From: Oxytricha trifallax
Lineage: Eukaryota > Ciliophora > Spirotrichea > Sporadotrichida > Oxytrichidae
DNA: 64,000 nt
Reading direction: 5' to 3'
NCBI GenBank assembly: GCA_000711775.1
Contig: ARYC01017424.1
Location: 95,385-159,384, forward strand
Below are positions 56,200-64,000 of this stretch, piece after piece. Below the pieces are notes generated by a model. The model was given only the letters and a program-made list of their open reading frames with translations. It was not told where the DNA came from and ran no database searches. Numbering within the stretch: the stretch's first letter is position 1; each line of letters opens with the position of its first letter. The position numbers were made by a program, and so were the translations under genes.

Positions 56200-57535
56200 A
56201 TGCACAAAGCCAAATCAACTAAGCAATAGAGACCAAACGAGAGACACCACTTCCTCTTCTTGGTAGATGACTTTGATTACAGAGAAAAGTACCATCACAT
56301 TCTCAACTGCTTGCGCGCCTCCACTAATAAACTTAGACATATAATGATTCTTCGCCAACGAATAAAATCCTAGAACATTCTCTCTATTCATCTAAAAAAA
56401 AGACTAAGTGGCTAATCAACGGGCTTTTTTACGAGAGATGCTTGTAAGGGTGACAGGGCAATCATTTCACTACAAATAGGAGCAGTTATCATTGGAAGGG
56501 TGCAAATGAAGTAAATTTATGGAGATGTGAGTGAGCTTGAGATTTTAGCAGGGGATGCTGGTAACTTCCATGATTTTCTCGAATTAGCAAGATCAACTAC
56601 TAAAAAGGATCAGGATATCCAGTTATCAAACAGAAACTCTTCAGGAAGCAGCTTAAACAGTTAGCTCGTAGATATGGTTAGATCAGGTCAACTAAATGGC
56701 GTAAAAAACTTATATTCAAAATACTAAAATTTGCCTAATGTGAGAGAGGAGATTATTAAGAAAAAGGGAACGTTGAGTACCACGCTGCTATTTTAGCAAA
56801 AACTGGAAAGAATGAATCATAACCAGCAAACGAAGCTCAAACACTGATGTACTATTTATAAAATGCACAAGTCAAAGATCCCGAGTTCATTTAGCTCACC
56901 GATGAGGCTCTCCATAATACTAAGTACTTTGATGCCATAGATAAACTCTATCGAGCAATGTTCAGGAAGTGCTATGAGAAAATCAATGTGGTGTGGTACT
57001 TTGGAGAATCAAATACTGGCAAGAGTACTATAAGGAAATACATACAAAACATCTTCAGATGCGAGGAGTTGAAAGTGGTGAATTCTAAATACTGTGTTGA
57101 CGTAGGCTAATCTCAGATCGAGGCCCACTTGATAATCATGTATGAGGTCAACTTGAGCGCATTATTCCACTAGGATATGATTCAGAACATAAAGGTATTC
57201 TTTGAGAGGGAAGGCTTCAATACACACTCAAGCATTTCAATGCTGATATTCGATACAAAGGTGCCCAAGTGCTCGTGATTTCCAATCAAGACTCTTACAG
57301 TAGAATACCTCCCATTGAGTAAAAGCCATTTAAGACCAGAATTCTTAGCTCAGAGTTCACAAGCTATATGATCAATGGCGACGATACCTTTCATTTTAGA
57401 GAAGATAGCTTGGCCTTATACCTTTTCGATAGACTTGTAAAAGATGGCGAGATCGATCCAGAGTCATTGAATACGGATGAAACAGAAATAGATGGAAGAT
57501 AGCAAAAACGATATGAAGTGACCAGGGAAGACTGA
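56200..57535 (+). pseudogene. Rep-like protein with superfamily 3 helicase, frame-broken
   Basis: From ATG 56200 the first frame runs to TGA 56845; a second frame, open to TGA 57276, carries Walker A GESNTGKST (57003-57029) and the following hydrophobic strand HLIIMYEV (Walker B position); a third frame carries the motif C-like VLVISNQ and ends at TGA 57533. Breaks therefore lie at about 56740-56775 and 57235-57260, so this copy is inactive as read. The order Walker A, B, C with short spacing is that of S3H helicases of CRESS-DNA Rep and parvovirus NS proteins. I cannot find convincing HUH nickase motifs in the N-terminal part. Base composition is less AT-rich than the flanks. Confidence 0.75.
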
Positions 57536-57594
57536 AGGAGCAAACAAAAGAGATTTATACTATTGATCGAGTCTTTGACATTTATAGGCTTCAC

Positions 57595-57932
57595 TTATTA
57601 ATTTAAAATTTAAATAATTATCATCACCATTTGTACAGTCTTGGTTCATATTTAAGTACAAACTGTACATTGTACATTTTAATGTATTTAATAATAAAAC
57701 TATTAATAATAATTTAATTATTTTGTACAGTTCCAGAATGGTACATTTTTTTAAACCTAATGTGTACATTATTCAATTCAACATGACAGTTAAATTACTA
57801 CTAATAAATTTGATCTTTTTCAATTAGAATTAAAATTAATAGCTGCGCTAATACATGGCAGTTACGCCTCTCCTCAAATTGATTTGTATTTGACTTATAT
57901 ACTTTTCCCAAATCAATTGTAATTTAGTAATA
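57595..57932 (-). repeat. Right inverted repeat of Rep element
   Basis: Reverse complement of 55751-56088 with about one mismatch (CATTCTAGAAC versus CATTCTGGAAC). Confidence 0.92.
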
Positions 57933-59510
57933 TCATTTAAAAATATAGGTTAGGCAACTCCACACCTTATTCATTTGTATTATAATGCGTTCGGAAAACT
58001 AATCTTAAGTGTTGTTATATTAGTTTTAACAATGAAATTATTTGTTTTATCATTTAAAGATATTTTTTTTCAAATTTAATTTCTGTCCTTGATAGTAAAA
58101 AGTATATGTTTTGAATTTCCGCACTTTTTTATTTTATTTGATCTACATTAATACGACTAGACTTCTAATAATATAAAGTTTCCAAACTGTTTAGAATATA
58201 TACCAAACTTTCTCAATCCAATTCAGCTTAATTTAAATAATTAAAAAAACAATTTTATCAATAACATCGTTATTGAACTTATTTTCTAAAACATGAAATG
58301 TTAAGTTATTATAAATACAATCAAACCATAAAACCCTTTATCATTATTCAAGCTATAATTAGCTTTTAAATAAGTAATTAAATTATTTTTCTATTGAGAT
58401 AGTTAATAAATTATCTAAATTTAACATGTAACCAATAGATCCTATTTAGATATAAGTTAACATATTTAGAATTTCTCATCTTTCATATTTGTTTAAATGA
58501 TAAACTCTTGAAGCATTGTAGTAAATTTGAATTTGTAATCAAATCAATATCTTTTGTTACAAGTTTGATTATACAATCTGATTTGAAATGGTAAATAAAT
58601 TTTGTATTTTAATATTTTTAAAAGTTTTAAAAGAATATATAAAAAGAACTTTAAATAAAAAAGAGTTATTAAAGAGTAAATTTATAAAAATGCTAAAAAT
58701 TATACAATTCTATAAATTATAATTAAATATGAAAGCTAAACACAAACTACTAATTTATTAAAAGCAATTTAAATTCGAAGTATAAAATATTAATGATCAG
58801 CAATTATAATCCTTATTATATAATTAGAATATAAAAACAATAAAGGGTTTACGGTTTTGAATTTTAATAATTAAAGTTCATCTTTTTTATCAATAAATTA
58901 AAGTCTCTAACAAAAATATAAAAAATTTTGGTTTTATATTTTATTCTGTTGTTTTAAATAAGGTATTCAAGGTTTATCATTCTTATAAAAAAATAAGGGA
59001 CTATAAAAATATTCCTATTATATATAATAATTATTTAATATTATTGTTGTTATTTTAGAAGAAACAAATTATATTAAAATAATTATTTTTTTAATGTAAA
59101 CATTATTAACATTTAAAATAAAATATAATTTTATTTGGATATCCCTAAAATGATTAAATTTATTTAAAAAAAATATTATATTATTAAATTACAAATCACT
59201 TCGAAATTTTAATAAACTAATTTCGTTTTAGTTTATATTTTTACTTCAATTTTTTATCTGTGAGAAATGTAATATATAAATTATATGAACTCTTAATTTG
59301 CATTTTGATTCAATTTAAAACGAATGCTATTTTAAATCTCTCTATTGATAAATATAATATTGATGATTTATTAAGATTTACTTCTAAATTTTACTATTTT
59401 TAATGCTTTTCTAGTTTTACCTTTAAAATTTAATTAAAATGGCATGCTTTATCATTTTTTTCAATAATTAACATAAAATCAATTGAAATTAACTAATAAT
59501 ATAGAGATTG
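57933..59510. other. AT-rich germline DNA
   Basis: No supported gene, repeat or RNA. Long A/T tracts only. Confidence 0.6.
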
Positions 59511-59878
59511 TACATTTGATTTGGGAAAATAAATTTCAATTAATTAAATTTAATATTAAAATTATGTGGCAGTTAAATTAATATTCAATTGTTTGATATG
59601 GAATTTATTTTAGTTTGACTTTATTATTGGCGGTACCCATCTATTGTTTCCATGGAGTGAGTTAACTCAACTTCAATTTTAAATAATTTTTTTGGTTGAT
59701 TTAATTTTAAAATTGAAGTTGAGTTAACTCACTCCATGGAAACAATAGATGGGTACCGCCAATAATAAAGTCAAACTAAAATAAATTCCCTATCAAACAA
59801 TTGAATATTAATTTAACTGCCACATAATTTTAATATTAAATTTAATTAATTGAAATTTATTTTCCCAAATCAAATGTA
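59511..59878. mobile_element. Hairpin element 2 (170-bp arms)
   Basis: Arms 59511-59680 and 59709-59878 are reverse complements with one mismatch (GATATGG versus GATAGGG), around a 28-bp loop. The ends read TACATTTGATTTGGGAAAA, nearly the same as the Rep element termini, and both share the motif TAACTGCCA. The inner CTTTATTATTGGCGGT is shared with hairpin element 1. Likely a non-autonomous relative mobilised or formed by the Rep element. No coding capacity. Confidence 0.85.
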
Positions 59879-61765
59879 TTCCAAAAATATTATAGCTTCA
59901 AACTTTAAAAATATTCAATTAATATTTTTATAATATATAATCAATTTTTATCTTAATAATTAAATATATTTCTAGCTTAAAGTGGATGATCAATTCTTAT
60001 TAAATAAAATCATCTATGAATAATTAAAATAGCCTTGCAATAAATTATAAATTAGTTAAAACATATTAATTAATTCCCTACCTTATTCTCTCATAAAAGT
60101 TAAACAATGTAATTTGAATTAAAGTTATTAATTATTATACTGAATAAATACTTTGAAATTTAATTAATAATTCATTATTAATATTATTGTTTTTGATACT
60201 TGTATTAGTTTAAACTTTTAAAGAAATTCTTTTCAATTCTATGTTCAAATTTTAGAAGCTCTTTCAAACACATCATCATGAAATTTTAATTGCAAAATTC
60301 AATTTTACTAAATCAAAACAACCTTTATTGATAGTGAGTTGACCGGCTCTATATAATTTTAAACTTTTTAATGATTATTCAATGTTAATCTTAACTTTAT
60401 TAATGAGTCGCTAAAAAGTATTCTTTATATAGATAAAAAACTTTGAAAATGAATCATGATTAAAAACATTTTTCCTTAAAAAATAATTAATTTCTTAATT
60501 GTACTTATTTAATTTAATAAAAAGTTTTTAAATTATTTTAATTAAATCATATATATCTAAAAACTATATTTTTAGAGATATATGCTATGCTTAAAATATA
60601 AGTAAATATCATTATTTTAGTTAAAATCTTAAAAATTATTTTTTCAAAGTTGTTCTTTAACAAATAATTTATCGAAATATGAAATAGATTATAAACCTTT
60701 AAATTCTTATAATTTAGTTTGTACTATCACCATAAAATATGCTCTATGTCATTTAATAATAATCCTTAAAAAAGCTTTGCAGCTGATCAAAAACAAAATT
60801 TTAATATTTTATTTTAAAAATTTCAATGATAATTCTAGAAATTAAGTTTGAATATTATAAATATGATTTAATGTTCTCACATTTAAATCTAATCATATCT
60901 TAAAAATGAATATTTTAATATTTACAATGTCGATATTATATCATTAAAATATATTATTTCTAGTAATGTTGATATTATAGATAAAATAATTAAAAATATA
61001 GAACTAAACTAAAAAATACTAAAAAATAAAACAACTAAAATATTAATGATCAAATTATATTATGTTTCAAATGAAAACTTTGAAATAAATGTCAATTATT
61101 TTAGACATTGAATAAGCAATAAATTAGCTATTATACGAAGCTATTTTTGTGTTTTCTAAATTTTAATTTCCAGAATCATATTTCATTTTTTATGATGTAT
61201 CTTGAAGTGAATGAACTAAGATTAAAGAAATTTTCTAATAGAAAATCTATTAAGTTCTATAAATAAAACTTTATTCATGTAGATCAATTTGTAATATCTA
61301 TTTTTGGAAATATTAATATATTCTTAAATTTATTATGTGATAATTATTTAAAATGTCAAGTGAATGAATTTAAAGATAGTTTATTAGATTTAATTACTTA
61401 GCTTTGTTCTTTTAAACGAAGAGTATTTTTTTTGAAAATTAGAGGGTTTGCATTGTTTTCTTACATTTTAATAAAAAAATATAGAGATTTCATTTATAAT
61501 TAGTTAAATTATGAATATCAATAATTTTAAATTAAAATTAATGTTGATAATTTAATTATCTATTCTTACTTACACAATTGATAAAAATAAAAAATAAGAT
61601 CGTCTATTTGGATACATGATACTTATAAAAAATTTATAGATAATTTATAATTTATCCAATATTCAGAAATATTTAATTGATAAACTATTTATTTAGGATG
61701 CTAATATTATTATTAAGAACACTAAAAATACAGAATTATAAACTATGTTTTCTCATTACCTACAT
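59879..61765. other. AT-rich germline DNA
   Basis: No supported gene or repeat up to the second TBE. Confidence 0.6.
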
Positions 61766-61899
61766 CGAAAACCCCAAAATCCCTAAATGAGGTTATATGT
61801 GCTTTGATTTGTAGAGTATAGTTGGAGTTTTATTGAGGTTAGTAGAATAATTAGGTCAATTTGCAAAATAAGAAAGAAAAATTAGCGAAATTTAGAGTT

Positions 61900-62931
61900 T
61901 ATTTATGATGAGTAATATTTAGATTTACTGCTTAAGCTTAGGTATGGTACGAGTATTAATATAGACTAAGTCAAACCAGTAATAAATTATGCAGCTATAG
62001 CAAAGCTCCTGCACAAGAGTGCCTCAACAGTTAAGTACCATTGCTTGTTGGCTGTTTAGCATTATAACTCAGGCGCTTAAAAACATCCTGCAAGAAAATA
62101 AAAGTTTTCACAGCAGCATCTTGACTACCTCTGTGACTCGAAGACTTTAAAGTATTGGGCAAAATTTCCTCTTGACTAGCGAGCTGTGATATTTCATCGT
62201 AAGTTTCCTGAAATACGTATCTCTCCTAAAACTATAGCCAATATTTACAGACGAAATGGTATTACTTTCAAAACTGTCAACAGAGTGAAGAGAGTAATTG
62301 ATTTACAGTGCCATTTTATAGTAATAATTTAAACTATATATATGATTAAATGCAGAGAGCTATAGATAATAACATCAAGTTCATACCACGCTGATGAAGC
62401 AGTGTTTACATTCAACACCTTTATTACTAAGTCTTGGTATAAGAAGTATGATAATATAGAAGTCTGTGATTAAAAAGTGAAGATAGTCACTCATGCAATT
62501 TTAGCTGGTATAATTGAAGATTCAGGCTTAGAGAATTATGTTATTCACCCTCGCTCTATTAAGCGAGAGTAGTATATAGAGTTCCTACATAAGCTCAGAG
62601 AGAAGTATAGTAACCAAGAGATCATCCTGTTTGTTGATAACCTCTCAGTTCATAAGACTAAGGAGACAAGAAAGCTTATGAAGAGCTAAACATAACTTCT
62701 GTATACAACGTTCCTTATAGCCCATAATTTAATGTAATTGAATTCTACTGGAGTTAAATCAAGACTCACTACAAGAAGCTGCTGCTGTATCATCTTATGC
62801 ATGACTTGTCTATAGATACAGTAGACTTGATTCGGAGTAGCTGCAAGAGAGTGAGCATAGATAAGACAACAGTTTGTGTAAGAGAAGGAACAATGAATGT
62901 TTATAAATAAGTTTTAGATTTAAATTAATGA
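61900..62931 (+). pseudogene. TBE transposase, decayed copy
   Basis: Homologous to the transposase at 37914-38979 but spread over more than one frame. DDE blocks remain: the first Asp in ADEAVFTFNTF (about 62395-62430), the second in ILFVDNLSVHKTKE (about 62628-62670), and the Glu in NVPYSPQFNVIEFYW (about 62704-62750), with a frame break between the second and third blocks. Ends at TGA 62929. Confidence 0.83.
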
Positions 62932-62959
62932 ATAAGTTCACATATTAAACTAACCCAGA

Positions 62960-63705
62960 AAGGGATTTGGCTTCTCCTTCTTCTCGTCTTTTTATGGTTT
63001 GCTTGGGCCCATATTTTTCTCTTAGTGCCAGCTCCTGCATCTATGTTCGTTTCATCTGGCTTTTAAAAATCTTTATAAAGTCTCTTGCTCACTTCATGAA
63101 TAGTCTATGACTTTCTCTCTCTGTGAACCTTTGCATATTCTTTCATTAGGAATATATCAGTTCCAGGTTTCCCTACAAAGTTATGAATCAAATCTTAATA
63201 GAGAGGAAGGGATGCTTCTTAAACTCCGCGAGGCAAGTTTCGCTTATTAGTATGCCTTGCTTCTTTTAATATTCTGAAAAAATAGTGTACCCTTTCTTGT
63301 GAGTTTCTTCAATGATCTCTCTGAGATAACTCTCTCTTAAAGTGCCAAGAACACCAAAGAAGAAGCTCCTTTCTGGAAATTTGTTAGAGAGTGTTTCTTT
63401 GTAGGAAGATAAACTACCAACTCTTCATCATTCATCGCATCCTCGTAGAGATTAGTGACTGAAATCTCTGGGTATTTTGGTATATCGATCAACTTTATTT
63501 CATTGTTTTTAAAGGCTTTCTTCTCATCGCAGAGTATAGCTTTTAAGAATGAAATTTTAGCACCTTCTATCGTTGGAAGGAATAAACCCACGATAGTATG
63601 TGATTAAGTATATGTCACATGCTTACCATGCTGAGTGAGGTATCGATAGAGATCTTCCTTGCTTCTAAATCTTGAGATCATTTCTTAAGCTTCAACCCTC
63701 TTCAT
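62960..63705 (-). pseudogene. TBE 22-kDa ORF, second copy
   Basis: Reads MKRVEAQEMISRF from 63705, then VGLFLPTIEGAKISFLKAIL, PEISVTNLYEDAMNDEELVV and LREIIEETHKKGYTIFSEY, matching the ORF at 37119-37904. It stays in frame where that copy is broken, but at 63185-63215 it reads a TGA where the other copy has a 26-nt GT-AG intron; here the 5' splice site is TT, so the intron appears mutated. The N-terminus upstream of 63705 is also shifted. Confidence 0.78.
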
Positions 63706-63710
63706 TGCAG

Positions 63711-64000
63711 TAACTTATAGATTCCATCCTTGTTCCTTCTCTTGTTATTGAATTTCAAATTTTAATATATAGAGTTCTGGATCCTACTGTTAAATATCTT
63801 AGTTTTAAATATGAGAATTCTTATAAGAGGTCAACCTTGCAAAGATAAATTGAGAATGTTTGCAGAAGCTGTAACAAACTGCAGAGATAGACCTTTATTT
63901 TTATCAATTTAGTTCCATTAAATAAATAGTAAATTTGTTTAATTTTTATTATTACTGGTACTAAATCCGTTTAATTTTAATTTGTACCAATTTAAAAGTA
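63711..64000. other. TBE intergenic region (partial)
   Basis: Upstream of the 22-kDa ORF; corresponds to the promoter gap of the first TBE, with GTACTAAAT and TTGTACCAATTTAAAA near the window end. No gene. Confidence 0.5.

Larger units (their letters stand above)
55751..57932. mobile_element. Rep-encoding element with 338-bp inverted repeats
   Basis: 2,182 bp. Inverted repeats 55751-56088 and 57595-57932 differ at about one position. The 1.5-kb core carries a broken Rep-type superfamily 3 helicase gene. Both ends begin TATTACTAAATTACAATTGA, and the terminal ACAATTGATTTGGGAAAA nearly repeats in hairpin element 2. About six TGTAC motifs cluster in each arm (left arm 55916-56055), candidate Rep-binding iterons. 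No clear target duplication. CRESS-DNA-type replication proteins with terminal repeats in a ciliate germline would be a new kind of element; alternatives are an integrated ssDNA-virus relative or a plasmid. Confidence 0.85.
61766..64000. mobile_element. Second TBE, decayed, cut by window edge
   Basis: The left end reads CGAAAACCCCAAAATCCCTA then ATGAGGTTATATGTGCTTTG, a mutated version of the 78-bp TBE end. Inside, the transposase lies on the plus strand next to this end and the 22-kDa ORF on the minus strand, so the element is in the opposite orientation to the TBE at 35-39 kb. Divergence in the end and several frame breaks show it is an older copy or a different TBE subfamily. The 57-kDa gene would lie beyond the window. 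Confidence 0.9.

Noticed and set aside
55914-57769. Identical 70-residue ORFs (MYTLGLKK...) in the two arms of the Rep element
   Set aside because: They exist only because the arms are inverted copies; AT-rich composition, no domain, and both run out of the repeat into unrelated sequence.
61766-64000. A fourth gene (57-kDa) at the window end
   Set aside because: Sequence stops in the intergenic region; nothing of the kinase is present.

Overview
The window reads as germline (micronuclear) DNA of a spirotrich ciliate of the Oxytricha/Stylonychia type. Three observations support this. Genes are open only when TAA and TAG are read as glutamine and TGA as the sole stop. Conserved genes are cut by short AT-rich inserts flanked by direct repeats (IESs with pointers), and some are out of order or inverted (scrambled MDSs). 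A 4,073-bp transposon with 78-bp inverted ends beginning CAAAACCCCAAAACCCC and an ATT duplication matches the telomere-bearing elements (TBEs) of Oxytricha. The species is an inference; the code and rearrangement signs are read directly.

Layout. 0-9 kb: a truncated MITE-like element, then the C-terminal MDS of RNA polymerase III subunit RPC1 (+), an unknown gene whose first MDS is inverted relative to the rest, a VOC/glyoxalase gene, the N-terminal MDS of RPC1 (-), SmD1 and an unknown gene. 9-20 kb: S49 peptidase, OTU1/YOD1, three small secreted membrane proteins, two EamA transporters separated by a second MITE copy, a SHIPPO-repeat protein, and casein kinase II beta interrupted by a GC-rich IES. 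20-33 kb: three unknown genes, a glutathione S-transferase split by a third MITE copy, PP2A scaffold subunit with three IESs, a PPPDE-thioredoxin-PUL protein, an E2 variant and an AAA ATPase. 32.6-41 kb: a kelch/cysteine-rich membrane receptor that is scrambled and carries the TBE in one of its gaps. 41-50.6 kb: an orphan 3' MDS, a DeSI-type PPPDE gene, TIMELESS, an N-myristoylated PH protein and an N-terminal amidase.

50.6-64 kb is very AT-rich and almost gene-free. It holds a tRNA-derived SINE-like insertion with a 15-bp target duplication, two nearly perfect hairpin elements (174- and 170-bp arms), a 2.18-kb element with 338-bp inverted repeats around a broken Rep-type superfamily 3 helicase gene, and the end of a second, decayed TBE.

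How it fits together: during macronuclear development the IESs and transposons would be removed and the MDSs joined at their pointers. Several joins can be tested by reading frame alone and work: GST, CK2-beta, PP2A, both EamA genes and the kelch receptor. The most novel-looking items are the Rep-encoding inverted-repeat element with its hairpin relatives, and a mobile element acting as a precise IES in the GST gene.
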